A DNA stretch of 64,000 bases. Source: Alligator mississippiensis. Lineage: Eukaryota; Chordata; Crocodylia; Alligatoridae. A program made the translations under genes and the position numbers. This document shows positions 39,015 to 50,300 of the stretch, in pieces (position 1 is the stretch's first letter; each line of letters starts with the position of its first letter). The notes under the pieces were generated by a model. The model saw only the letters and a program-made list of their open reading frames with translations, made no database searches and was not told the origin of the DNA. The stretch spans positions 118,676,162 through 118,740,161 of the forward strand of contig NC_081824.1 in NCBI RefSeq assembly GCF_030867095.1. Reading direction: 5' to 3'.

Positions 39015-39245
39015 GGGGGGAATCCAGGGTCAGGAACGCAGGGGTGGAAGGGACCTCCTGAGACCATCTAATCCAGCCCCCTGCTCAAAGCAGGACCACC
39101 CCAGCCAAATGTCTGTCCCGCTCGTGAAAGCTCCCAAGGATAGAGATGCTGCTGCTTCTCTAGGCAGCCAGTGCCCACGCCTGACCAGACCCCTGCTCTT
39201 CTTAAGTCTCCAGCCTGAATTGCCTCTTGCTGCAACTTGACGCCT
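39015..39245 (-). mobile_element. CR1 LINE 3' fragment
   Basis: Contains gggtggaagggacctcctg, agaccatctaatccagcccc and further CR1-like 3' sequence up to about 39245. The tail repeats are degraded. It lies just downstream of the MAP7 first exon, at the edge of the CpG island. Confidence 0.7.
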
Positions 39246-39269
39246 TATGTCTCATCACTGAAGAAAGAA

Positions 39270-40062
39270 ATCAGCCGCCCCCTCGCCCAGGGGGCAGGAG
39301 GAGCCGGCTGGAGGCTGCAGGACCCAGGGAACGCGGAGGATCAGACCCTGTGGGCGAGCGCAGAGGAAGAAAGCGCCGCTCGCGGCTGATTTCCTAGCGG
39401 CCGGGCTGGAAGGACTCTCCTGCTCCCCCTGGAAGGCTGAGGATGCAGCCGCAAGGGGCTGCGCACCTGTTGCGGGAGCGGGACTCAGCCCAGCCCTGGC
39501 TCCCGCCCCCGGGCGCCGCTTCCTCCGCGTTCCATCGCGGGGCAGGCCCTTTAGAATCCCGGCGCCCGCAGCGTTCCAGCGCACGGCCCTTCGGGACGCC
39601 GGCGCCCGCAGCTTCCCGCCCGCCGGGCCTGGGCGTTCCATCCCGGCGGGAGGGGGAGGGGCGCTCGGAACTCTGGCGCCCGCAATGTTCCACGGGCCAG
39701 CCGGCGGGGGCTTCCCGCCCCCATCTCACCTGCCGCCGCGCCCCGCCCAGCGCCGCCGCCGCCGCGCCTGCGGCTCCTGTCCCCGGCGGCGCCGGCCTCC
39801 GCCATGTCTCCTCGGTGAGCTCGGCCGCCCCGCCCCGCCGCTCCCAGCGGGATTCGCGGCCCCGGGCAGGTGCGAGCGCCACGTGCTCCGCTGGCGGGGA
39901 CGTTGCGGGCACAGGGGCGAGGAGGCCGGCGCCCTGCGAGCTCGGGGCGGTTCTGCCAGCGCCCGGGAGGCAAAAGCAGAAGGGGAAAGAAGAGCTGGCG
40001 CCTTCCCCGCACCCGGCCCTGCCTGGGGGGGTGACCACACCTGCAGGGCACCCAGCTGCCAG
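39270..40062 (-). promoter_or_regulatory. MAP7: CpG island promoter of MAP7
   Basis: This stretch is dense in CG dinucleotides and GC-box-like runs (for example ccgccccgccg near 39827), unlike the AT-rich DNA on either side. It surrounds the first coding exon of MAP7 at 39805-39730 and extends on both sides of it, as expected for a housekeeping-type promoter with its 5' UTR. No TATA box is evident. Long open frames here on both strands are a by-product of high GC. The upstream edge meets a CR1 fragment at about 40068. Confidence 0.75.
39730..39805 (-). CDS. MAP7: MAP7 canonical first coding exon
   Basis: The ATG at 39805-39803 has a purine at -3 and G at +4 (GACATGG). It opens 25 codons, MAEAGAAGDRSRRR followed by a Gly/Ala-rich run, then one base before donor AG|GTGAGA. 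The start resembles human MAP7 (ensconsin, E-MAP-115), recalled as MAELGAGGDGHRGGDG. MAP7 binds microtubules and recruits and activates kinesin-1. The exon sits in a CpG island, and the gene lies head to tail downstream of MAP3K5 as in human. The conserved microtubule-binding coiled coil is encoded by later exons, not seen here. The short low-complexity peptide alone would be weak evidence; synteny, CpG setting and phase carry the call. Confidence 0.8.
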
Positions 40063-40067
40063 GCCGT

Positions 40068-40245
40068 AATGATGCGGAGAAGAACTGTGCCAGTGCACAG
40101 GTTCTCTACCTGTCCCAGCTCGGGAAACACTGCCGCTGCTTTCCCCCCTTCTCCCCCAGGGCCCAGAGAAAGAGTCTCTGTAGGGCGTCTAGTGGGAGGC
40201 AGGAGCACCCCTGTCCTACCCAGTCCTTACACCTCTTTCCTCTAA
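40068..40245 (-). mobile_element. CR1 5'-region fragment beside the MAP7 promoter
   Basis: This segment is clearly similar to 50000-50165, the 5' part of the long CR1 copy. Shared blocks include cccagctcgggaaa, ttctccc, gggcccagagaa, gagtctctgtagggc (gagcctctgcagggc in the other copy) and gggaggcaggagcacccctg. It contains no tail or RT sequence. It starts about 260 bp upstream of the MAP7 ATG, at the edge of the CpG island. Confidence 0.7.
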
Positions 40246-40539
40246 TCTCTGCTCAGCCTTGGCCAGAGGCAGATCTACCACCTAAATGTGCCACAGGTGA
40301 GGCCCAGCCCAGGTCTGACCATGGGGTAAAATCCTTTCCTGCCCCCAATTCTAGCAGTTCGGCTCACCCTGAATAGAGGGGCAAGACTCTAGCCAAGAAC
40401 CTGCAGCTTTGGGCCCTGCAGGAGCACTGGCACACCCCAAAGTCCCCAGGCTTGGCTGTAGTCAACACCCAGTGCCTCTGACAGAGACAGAAAGAGAGGG
40501 TCAGGTAGCAGAAGAGAGGAAGCATGGGAAATACCCATG

Positions 40540-42540
40540 GTAGAAAATGGGCATTGCTACATCTAGATCACCCTGGACCAGTCTGTCCAGCCTCTTCTTG
40601 AACATCTCCAGTGATGGAGAGTGCACAAATCCCCTAGGCAGTCTATTCCACTGCCTCACCGTTCTGTGAAAAGTTTTTAGGATATCCAATCTAAACTTCC
40701 TTTGCTGCAACTTCAAGCCCTAGGGCTACATCCTTTCCTCTTCAGTAAGAGAGAAAAAATGTTTTCCCTATTCTTTATGACAGCACTTCAAGTCTTTGCT
40801 ATCATGACCCCTCTTAAACACCTTTTCCACAAGCTGAACACGCCTAGCTCCTTCACCTTCACCCTCTCCTTGTATGACTTGCTTTCCAAGCCCTTGATCA
40901 TCTTCATTGCCCACCTCTGGACCCTCTCTAACTTCCCCACATTCTTTTAAAATGTGAAGTCCAGAACTGCATGCAGTACTCCAGCTGAGGCCTACCCAGT
41001 GCCATGTAGAGAGGCACTGTCACCTCCTGTGTCTTGCACCTAATGCTTCTGTGGATGCAGCCCAAAACTGCATTTGCCTATTGTGCAACTGCATCTCACC
41101 AACTCATATAGTCTGTGATCTAACAAGACTCCTAAGTCCTTTTCCAAAGTGCTGTTGTCCAGCCAGGTGTCACCCATTTTATGTTGGTTTCTTTGATTAT
41201 TCCTCCCAAGATGTAGCACCTTGTGTTTGTCCGCATTGAACTTCATCCTGTTAGCTCTTGCCCAGTTTTCCAATCTGTTGAGATCCTTCTGAATTCACCA
41301 GCATCCTCCATGTTTGCAGTCCTTCCCAGTTTTGTGTCCTCTGCAGACTTGTTCAAGAAGCTTTCTATGCCAGCATCCAAATAATTAATAAATGTTGCAC
41401 AGCACCGAGCCCAGGACAGACCCTTGTGGGACTCCATTCAAAACCTCCTACCAGTCTGACGTGGACTCATGAATCCTGGACCCTTTGCTTGCAGCTAGTG
41501 AGCCAATTATCTATCCACCTTAGAGTAGTTTTATCCAACCTATAGTTTTATGAGACAGTCATGGAGGACCTTATCCAAAATCTTGCTTAAGTCCAGATGT
41601 ACTACATCCACAGCATTCCCTTCATCCACCCAAGTAGTTACTTTGTGAAAAGAGATCAAGTTTGTTTGACACCATTTATTTTTCATAAATCCAAGCTGGC
41701 TGCTTGTGATCAGCCTTCCTCCTCCAGATGTTTGCAAATGGTCTTCCTTAGGGTATGCCCCAGTAACTTTCCAGGTATTGAAGTGAGGCTAACTGGGCTG
41801 TAGTTCCCTGGGTCCTCCATTTTGCTTTTTTTTTTTTTAAAGAAGGGCACTGGCTCCAGTATCCGGCCCATCTCCCATGATTTCATGAAGATAATTACCA
41901 AGGGCCCCAAGATTTCCTCTGCCAGTTCTTTCAGTACTATGGGATGAAGTTCATTCGGCCCTGCTGACTTTAATTCATTCAGACCCAACAGAAGCTCTCT
42001 GACAGTCTCTTTTGTTATCTCCTCCCTCAGCTTGCCCCCTTCCTTATCTGGATAATCCTTATTAGATGTCTGGCTGCAGCTTGTTTTTGTGAAGGCTGAG
42101 GCAAAGTATCTGTTGAATAGATCTGCCTTCTTGCATCTTCTGTTAGGAGTTTCCCCTGACTGGTTAACAAAGGGTCCACACAACTTCTTTGGTTCTACTT
42201 TTCTGGCCAACTACTTATAGAACTTCTTGTTGTCCTTGACCACCTTTGCCAGGTGCAGCTCATTCTTTATCTTTGCCTTCCTGATTGTCTCTGCAGGTTC
42301 TTGCCATTTCCTGGTATGCTTCTTTGGCAGCCTGCTCATTCTTCCATTGCCTGTGTATTCTTTCCTTTTGCATTTGAGGCATTTCAGAAGCTCCTTGTGC
42401 AGCCACATTGGTTTCTTGCCATACTTCTTGTGCTTCCATTGTGTCATAACAGTTTCTTGTTGGGCTTCCAATGCTAGGCCCTTTAGAAGCTTCCAGCCCC
42501 GCTAGATACCTTTATCCTTCAATCTATCCTCCTATGACGC
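40540..42540 (-). mobile_element. Decayed CR1-like LINE, RT part
   Basis: Broken frames at 42471-40501 give CR1 RT blocks in order: KSAGPNELHPIVLKELAEEI, NYSPVSLTSIPGKLLG, LGFMKNKWCQTNLISF, VDVVHLDLSKILDKV (motif A), HKVLHLGRNNQRNQHKMG and RKFRLDILKTFHRTV. There are many frameshifts and stops, and motif B with FADD is not readable as one frame (KSAEDTKLG survives). Divergence from the 12-kb copy suggests an older subfamily. Its upstream end meets the inverted-repeat element starting at about 42558. Confidence 0.8.
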
Positions 42541-42557
42541 TATGCCTATTAACTCCT

Positions 42558-44186
42558 TGGGCGCATCCACACATGCAAGCACATGTGCTTGCAGCAGCTC
42601 AAATAGAAGTGGTGCACATTTGAGCCAGGGCTTTTTGCCTCAGCACACGTGCTCAGACATGCACTTTGGTTTGAAGCAAATTGTGCCACTTGGGGCAAAA
42701 TAACCCTGCCTGGCTCCTCCCAGAGCTGCAGCCAGGGGGAGCTAGAGCCCAGGGCCAGCACTGGTGCTGTCCCCAGCAGTATAAAAAGCTGCCTTGTCCC
42801 GGCCCCATCCATACAAAAAGCTGCCCTGGCAAGCAGCTCAGGGCTACTCGCTCTCAGGAGCTTCTAGGGCCCAGCCACTTGGTACCTGGGGACACTACCC
42901 CTTGTGCCAGCTGGACTGCTGCAGCAGCAAATCCATTTTTAAAAATACCCCCAAATCCATGTTTTTCCACAATTAACACAAAATACCACTCTACACCCCC
43001 CCCCCCCCCCGAGAGAGAGAGAATCAGCTGGGTAATGCTGTATTGATATATTTACAATGTTAAAGCAAAGTGGAAGCCTACCAGTGGCTCTATCATCATG
43101 ATAAAAATCAATTTCTAAATACCTATATGTGTTGATGTGTACTTTTGGATTTCTTTGCACATGATGGGTGTGTGATGGGGGGGATGTGGTATTTGCAGGA
43201 AGGGGGTGGGAAGGGGTGTGGGTTGGTGTGTGGGTAGGTGTGGGGTGATTGCTGGGTGACTGTGAGTGTGGGGGACCTTGTGAGGGGGCTTATCAGGAGG
43301 GGTGGGTCCCCTGGCCCCCACAGGGTGCAGCACCCCCGCCACAGCACATGGAATACCCCCCACACAGGGCCCCAGCTCCCCCCTGTAGGGCCACAGCCCC
43401 TATCCCCCACAGGGCCTCAGCCCCACTGCCCAGGGTCTCAGGCACCCTGGAGGGCCACAGTCCCCCTACCCAGGGTCCCAGCTCCCCCCTGGAGGGCTAC
43501 AGCCCACCCGTGCAGCTGGGTCCTGCTGCCCTCAGGGCCGCTCTGCTGCCCAGCCAGGCCCATGGTGGCAGGACCCAGCGTGGTGCACAGGGACTGCATG
43601 CCACACCCAGACAGGTCCTGCTGGCCCTAGAGCTGCCAGGACCCAACCCCGTGCCATGCTGTGTCCTGCCACCATGGGCCTGGCCTGGCTGAGCAGTAGA
43701 GGGGCCCCGAGGGTGGCAGGACCCAGCTGGGCAGGAATCGGGGGAGGGGGGGGTCTGGCAGGGATCAGGGGAGCTGGAGGAGTGGGCAGGGCTGGCGGGG
43801 GTCCTCCCCATGGTCCTGCCCGACCCCTTACTCACCAGCACTGGAGCCCTGGTGCTGAACACGCATCCTGGCCGGCCACACGTTTCAGCACCAGGGCAAG
43901 AGGCCAACCACAGAGACGCTCTGGCAGCCACAGCGTCTCCCTGGAGGACCCAACCTCTGGTTGCCTCAGGGCATGGCAGACCATAGTTTGGGACCGTGCC
44001 CTGCCCCACTTTTTTTTTTTTGCTTGGTTTTTTTAGACCCCTGGATATCCAGTGGTCTAATTTTCTCCCCATGCTGCAAACTTGCAGGATGGGGAACATT
44101 TTTTTCATTCCCGCACATGCCTCTTGCCCCACCTCAAAGGGGTTTGAGGTGGGGCAGGGGGCACGTGCGCACTCATCTGGATGTGC
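42558..44186. mobile_element. 1.6-kb GC-rich inverted-repeat element
   Basis: The left end TTGGGCGCATCCACACATGC and the complement of the right end AAGGGGCACATCCAGATGAG resemble the ends at 47713 and 48138, suggesting a longer member of that group. Inside are an 18-bp perfect palindrome (GCAAGCACATGTGCTTGC, 42575-42592), a G/T-rich run (43145-43275), a degenerate tandem array (43360-43510) and an inverted duplication (43487-43740). Frames of up to 211 codons here follow from high GC and lack recognisable domains. Confidence 0.5.
43360..43510. repeat. GC-rich degenerate tandem repeat
   Basis: Units around cccagctcccccctggaggg and ctacagcccaccc/ccacagtccccctaccc recur with substitutions, each unit spanning roughly 30-60 bases. 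It lies inside the 42.6-44.2 kb element. Confidence 0.6.
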
Positions 44187-45898
44187 CCCTTGAGTGAATG
44201 AAATTTACTTTTTTTTTTTTTTTTTTTTAATCTAGCATCCTGATTTTGTTGACCTCTTTGTTTTCTCTGTCTCAGGATCTGGAATTCTATAATATCAAGA
44301 CCACTTCCTCCCAAGTTACCCATTGTAAAGAAATCCCCCTCTCTTTCTGTCTCCCTGGAAGGAGACATTCCAGCCCCTCCCCCTCAATTGTCACGCTGCC
44401 TGGTTTTGGTCAACCTGGTCACCTAGACAACCGGGCTGTAAAAATTCCTGAGGTGAGAGGAGGTGCCTCTTCCTCTCTTTCTGTGGCAGTCATTTTGGGG
44501 GACACACAAGCATGGGTCTCCGGAGAGTCTCTCTTGGGACGGATTAGTGAGTATGCCTGAAAATTGGCTATTAGCTTAGAACTAAGTAATTTAGTCATAT
44601 ATTAAAAGGGCCACCAAGCCCATATTTGATAGACTAAATGTATTAGCACTTGCTCAAGGTGTTTTTATCTTAAATTCCATTGTCTACCCCCCACTCTCCT
44701 CTTCCTCCCTGAGCAATAAGACTTTGACACTGCAACATGCCTGGCTGTGAATGCCTGAGGGGAGAGGGGTCAGAGATACTTTTTGCTCCTAGCAGAGCTT
44801 GGCTGTTTATTAACTGACTCAGTTCTACTTCAGATTATCCTGGGGAGCTTCAGGTTATAAGAAGCACCCAGAGATATTAGCAGGGGCCAAAGCACCCCCA
44901 AGGCTTGCAAGGTCTGAATACTCCAGGCTGCACAGAGCCCTAACGGAGACCAGTGCCCAGGTGGTGGCAGTGTTACCCCAGGCTTGCAGTTTTGCTCGAG
45001 GAAGAGGGACGGCCAAACATAGGCGCCCCTGGGGAGACTCCCAAAGCATGGTTTTGGGCTTGGCACAGTGAGGTGGGTGGCTCAGCACAGTAGTGCCCCC
45101 TACTGTGCACGTCATACCCATCATTTTCACATCCTCCACCAATTCTTCCTTGCTGGTCAGCATTACACCCCACAAACCAGATCTGCTGTCCTAATAAAGG
45201 ATCTACCTTATCGGAAGTTTAGACTATTGAAAAAGAATCCGAAGCTGAGCACATGAGCAAACTGAGTAAGAAGTTTTTCATGCAAATAACAAAAGGAATG
45301 ATAACAATTGACTATCACTCCCACCCCAGAAGCAGTGGGTTTCTATCAGTTATTTCTGGAGATGGGGTGCTGTAGTGAATATAGCCCATTGCTTCCTCCA
45401 CAATGAATGGGACTATCTGCAGATGCAATATCTACTTTCCTTTTGGTGAAGCAGAGGCCTACTGCAAAGATACTATGACTGGCAGGCAGGGCTGTAGAGA
45501 TTTCAAATTTGAGGTGCCCAGCTGTTAGAGACAGCTTTTCTCTTGCTGCACTACCAAGATAACGGAAGTCAGCTGGGGCCCTTCTCAGCACCTGACTGAG
45601 TACACTGACTGGTGCTTTAAAAGTATCAATAAAGGCAATGCAATTACACAGCATGATCAATCAGAATGAAGTCCAAATTGGGTTCTTACATTGTGGTCAG
45701 TGGAGAATGGGCTGGTTACAAGATTATCTTATTCATATTGATTTATCAAAGTAAAACAGCTTCAAAACACAATAATTTTCCATATACTTTTGTAGTTGCC
45801 TCAGTGATAGTGTTTCTTTTATCTCTGCACAACATATCCTCTGCCTTCCCATTGCTTAGTTAACATAGAACTCTGCAGCTTTCTGCTGTAATAATATT

Positions 45899-48800
45899 CA
45901 TCGAATCATAGAAAATTAGAGATCTCAGGAGGTCACAGAGTCCAAACCCCTGCTCAAGGCAGGACCATCCTCAACTAGATCATCCCAGCCAAGGCTTTGT
46001 CTAGCCGGGTCTTAAACTCCAAGGATGGACAGTCTACAACCTCTCTGGGTAGCCTGCTCCACAGTTTTACTTGTGAGAAAGTATTTCCTAATATCTAATC
46101 TAAATTTCCCTTGCTGCAACTTCAGACCACTTCTTCTTCTGTCATATGCTACCACTGAGCACAGTCTAGCTACATCCTTTTTGGAACCATACTTCAGGTA
46201 TTTGAAGGCCGTTATTAAATCTCACCTCAGTCTTCTCTTCTCCAGACTAAATAAACCCAGTTCCCTCAGACTGTCCTCAGAAGCCATGTGTCCTAGCCCC
46301 ATAACCATTTTTGTTGCCTTCTGCTGGACTCTTTCCAGTTTGTCCACATCCTTTCTGTAGTGGGGGAGGAAATGGTGCAGAACTGGACACAGTACTCCAG
46401 ATGTGGCCTCACCAATGCCGAATAGAGGGGTATAATCACTTCCATTGATCTGCTGGCAACACTTCTACTAATGCAGCCCAGTACACTGTTAGGCTTCTTG
46501 GCATTAAGGGCACACTGTTGGATCATATTCAGCTTACTGTCCACTGTAACCCTCAAATCCTTTTCTGCAGAGCTGCTGCTAAGCCAGTCGGTCCCCAGCC
46601 TGTACCGGTGCATAGGATTGTTCCACCCTAAGTGCAGGACTTATTGTCCTTATTGAACCTCATGAGATTTCTTTGGGTCTAATCTTCCAGTTTGTCTCGG
46701 TCTCTCTGAATCCTTGCCCGACCCTCCAGCATATCTACTACTCCCCCAGCTTGGTGTCATCTGAAGACTTGTTGAGTGCACACTCCATCCTATCTTCCAG
46801 GTGGCTGATGTGGAACAAAACTGGCCCTAGGACTGACCCCTGGGGCACTCCACTTGATATTGACTGCCAACTAGACATTGAACCATTGACTACTACCCTC
46901 TGAGCTTCATACAGATACAGCCAGACAGTTTTCTATCTACTTTAAAGTCTATTCATCCAGCCTGAATTTTCTTAGCTTGCTGGTGAGAAAGTTGTGGGAG
47001 ACCATACCAAAAACCTTGCTTAAGTCAGGGATAGCACATCCACTAGTCTCCCCACATCCACAGAGCCAGTCATCTCATCATAGAAGGGAATCAAGTTGGT
47101 CAGGCATGACTTGCCCTTGGTGAATCCATTGTGACTGTTCCTAATCACCTTTTCCTCCAAGTGCTTAGAAATGGATTTCTTGAGGATCATGATTTTTCCA
47201 GGAACTGAGGTGAGGCTGACTAGTCCGTAGTACCCTGGATCCTCCTTCTTTCCTTTCTAAAAGATGGGTGCTATAGTTGCCCTTTTCCAGTCATTTGGAA
47301 TCTCTCGCAATTCCCATGAGTTTTCAAAGATGATGGCCACCAGCTCTGCCATCACATCAGCTAACTCCCTCAGCACCCTCAGGTGCATCCCATCCAGCCC
47401 CATGGACTTGTACACGTTCAGCTTTTCTAACCTACTCTTTTGCCACTTTTGGCTGCTCACCTCCTCCCTAAACTGTGATGCTTGGTGCAGTAATCTGGGA
47501 GCTGACCTTACCTGTGAAGACTGAGGTGAAAAAGGCATAGAGTATTTCAACCTTTTCTGCATCCTCTGTCACTAGGTTGCCTCCTCGAGTTAGTAAAGGA
47601 CTCACACTTTTCCTGATCTTCCTCTTGTTCCTGACATACTTGTAGAAACCCGTCTTGTTAGTTTTCATGTCCCTTGCTAGCTGCAGCTCCAGTTGTGCTT
47701 TGGTCTTCCTGGGCATGTCCAGATGAGTGCAAATGTACAGGTATTCACCATGCTGCTAATTTGCTGTACGGTAAGGGGTTGTTTTACACCAGGAGATCCC
47801 AGTGTCAAAAAAATTTGCACCGTAAAAAAGCAGCATGGTGCATGTGGCAGCAGCATGCACCGCCCAAAACTGGAGCCTTGCCAGCCAGAGCCATGTTCCA
47901 GCTACCAGCTAGGTTCTGCACACCCGGATTACCACTGCTGGAGCCCCAGGAGGCCCCCAGGGCTCCAGGTAAAGCTTCGGGGGCCAGCCCAAATGCTGGC
48001 CCCAGTTTCCCTACCCCACCCAGTACAACTTGCTGCATGCCAATATGCATGTGCAGGGGCGTTCCCTGGGGACAACTAGCCACTGCTGGTTGTTCCCAGG
48101 GAATGCAGACTCCTGCTCCTCTGGACGTGCCCCCGATTTCATACCTGTGTGTCCAAGCAATACTTGTACACTCCTCCTTAGTTGGTTGTCCAAGTTCCCA
48201 CTTATAAGCTTCTTTTTTGTGTGTTAGCTTACTGAAGAGTTCTCTGCTAAGCCAAGCTGATCTTCTGCCATAATTGCTAGTATTCCTGCACATCAGGATG
48301 GTTTGGTTCTGTACCCTCAGTAAGGTTTCTTTAAAGTACAGCCAGCTCTCCTGTACTCCTCTCCCCATCAGACTGGCTGCATAGGGGATCCTGCCCATGA
48401 GTTCCCTAAGTGAGTCTGCTTTTCTGAAGTTCAGGGTGCTTACGCTGCTGCTCTCCTTCTTTAATTTCCTCAGGATCCTGAACTCAATTATTTTGTGGTT
48501 GCTGCTGCCCAAGTTGCCATCCACTATACTACATTCCTCACCAATTCATCCCTGTTTGTGAGAAGCAGGTCAAGAGCATAGCCCCTAGTTGGCCACTCCA
48601 GCACTTGCACGAGGAAGTTGTCCCCACTCTCCAAAAACTTCCTGGATTGCGTATTGCCTGTACACTGCTGTATTCCTCTCCCAGAAGATGTCAAGGTTTG
48701 ATCCAGGGCCTGTGATCAAGAAACTTGTGCTAGTTGTTTGAAGAAAGCCTCATCTACCTCATCCTCCTGGTCTGGTGGTCTATAGCAGACACCCACCATG

Positions 48801-50300
48801 ACAGCACCCTTGTTGCTCTCCACTCTGACCCTAGCCCAGAGACTTTCAACAGGCCTACCTCCAGTTTCATACTGGAGGTCTGAGCAATCATTCAATTCTT
48901 TTACATAAAGCACAACTCCTCATCCTCTTCTCCCCTGCCTGTTTTTCCTGAACAGTTTATACCCATCCATGACAGTGGTCCGGTCATGCGAGCTATCCCA
49001 CCAAGTCTCTGATACTCCAATCATGTCATGGTTTCGTGACTGTGCAAGGACTTCCAGTTCTTCCTGCTTGTTTCCTAGGCTCCGTGCATTCGTGTATACA
49101 CACCTCAGGCAGCTAGCCAATTGCCCTACTTTCTCAGGAAGAATGAGAATGCTTACCTTATTGCCCCCTTCTGCTTACGCTTCCTTCAGATCATCTACTT
49201 CCCAACTTACCTCTGGGTTTTGGTTCCCTTCCTCTGATGAACATAGTTTAAAGCCCTCCTCACTAGGTTAGTGAGCCTGTCTGCAAAGGTGCTCTTACCT
49301 CTCTTTGTTAGGTAGAGGTAACCTTCTCTTCCTAGCAATCCTTCTTGGAACAACATCTCTTGGTCAAAGAAGCTAAAGTCCCAGTCCCCTTCACCCTTGC
49401 ATCCAGAGACCTGTAGTCACTTTTGATCTGCTCAGGGTCTCCCTTGGCAGTATCATTGTTGCTCACATAGATGAGCAGCATGGGGAAGTAGTCAGAGGGC
49501 TGGATGAGTCTCAGTAATCATTCTGTGACATATTTGTTCTCCAGGCAAAACAGCTGCAGGTGGACATGAAGATTTCCATTTGCTGCCAGAGGTCACAAGC
49601 TTCAAGCTTCCACCATTTTGGGAGTCCATGTCCTCTCCCTTCTCTAGCGCTGCCTTTGGTAGTCCTTCCTCCACAGTCCTAAAGGTCTCCTTCAACATAG
49701 AATCAATGAAGTCCTCCTGACGGAGGATGCTTTGGAGCCTTGCGACCTCCTGCAGCTCTCTTGCCTCCTGCCTGAGGGACAGTACAAGGAGGCACCGGTC
49801 ACATCACAGGCAGTCTCCCACCTGACTGTCACTGGAAGAAATGTGCAAGCTGTAGTCTCCACAGTACCAAACCAGGACCTGGGTGCAAGTTTCAACAGTG
49901 AGCGGTCCTGCCTGGACAGACACCTAACAGGTGCAAGCAGAGGCAGTGGTGGTGGCTCTGGCATTGCAACATCCTTCAGCCATTTCTCTGTGTCTCAGAG
50001 GAAGAACTGGTCCAATGTATGGCCTCCCTACCTGCCCCAGCTCGGGAAATACATACTGCCACTTTCCTCCCTTCTCCCAGGGGGCCCAGAGAAGGAGCCT
50101 CTGCAGGGCATTTAGTGCAACCCGGGTGGGAGGCAGGAGCACCCCTGTTCAACCCATCCCCTATACATCCCTCGACTGCCTGTCTTGCTGCCCTTCTTCC
50201 AAGCAGACTTTCCCTAGCAAACTAGTCTGTAAGCTGGTCTTTTTACTGCTCCTTGGTCCTGAAAGGTTCCTTTTTCCCTACTTCCTCTCACCAAGCTTAA
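45899..50300 (-). mobile_element. Long decayed CR1 LINE with ORF1, endonuclease and RT remnants
   Basis: Reading from high to low coordinate, this has 5' region and ORF1-like sequence (about 50.2-49.2 kb), then an endonuclease block at 49120-48716 with YTNARSLGNKQEELE, ETWWDSSHDRT, MDGYKLFRKNRQGRRG and MVGVCYRPPDQ. A linker and RT follow: NYGRRSAWLSREL; LELQLARDMKTNKTGFYKYV; the block [30 protein letters not shown]; and a weak tail at 45899. Stops and frameshifts break it into many frames. A separate element interrupts it at about 47.71-48.14 kb. At about 4 kb without that insert, it is nearly full length, which is rare because CR1 copies are usually 5'-truncated. Confidence 0.85.
47713..48138. 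mobile_element. Non-autonomous inverted-repeat element inserted in the long CR1
   Basis: The left end GGGCATGTCCAGATGAG and the complement of the right end GGGGCACGTCCAGAGGA form imperfect terminal repeats. It splits the CR1 frame between THRYEI and RKTKAQLELQ, so the insertion is later than the CR1. The body matches 6505-6965, for example caccatgctgctaatttgc and ggtgcatgtggcagcagcat. Near the right end is a hairpin (gcgttccctggggacaac / gttgttcccagggaatgc) at about 48058-48107. A target duplication could not be defined. Confidence 0.65.

Larger units (their letters stand above)
24979..39729 (-). other. MAP7 intron between canonical and alternative start exons
   Basis: This 14.7-kb interval separates the two alternative MAP7 starts. 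No coding exon was recognised. It contains MIR and tRNA-derived SINEs, hAT-like elements, a pogo-like MITE, CR1 tails and a palindromic repeat, listed separately. Plain AT-rich sequence with nothing recognisable occupies most of 25.7-27.3, 30.4-33.4 and 35.2-38.5 kb. Confidence 0.6.

Noticed and set aside
39255-40245. Several overlapping open frames of 128-234 codons on both strands
   Set aside because: They lie in a CpG island, overlap each other on opposite strands and have Pro/Ala/Arg/Gly-rich chance composition. Only the short MAP7 start exon has homology, a donor site and synteny.
43238-44132. Frames of 130-211 codons
   Set aside because: GC-rich tandem and inverted repeats inside a transposon-like element. 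No start context, splice signals or homology.
48716-49120. A host apurinic endonuclease-like gene
   Set aside because: The blocks are the CR1 ORF2 endonuclease domain, in order with RT remnants downstream and broken by stops.
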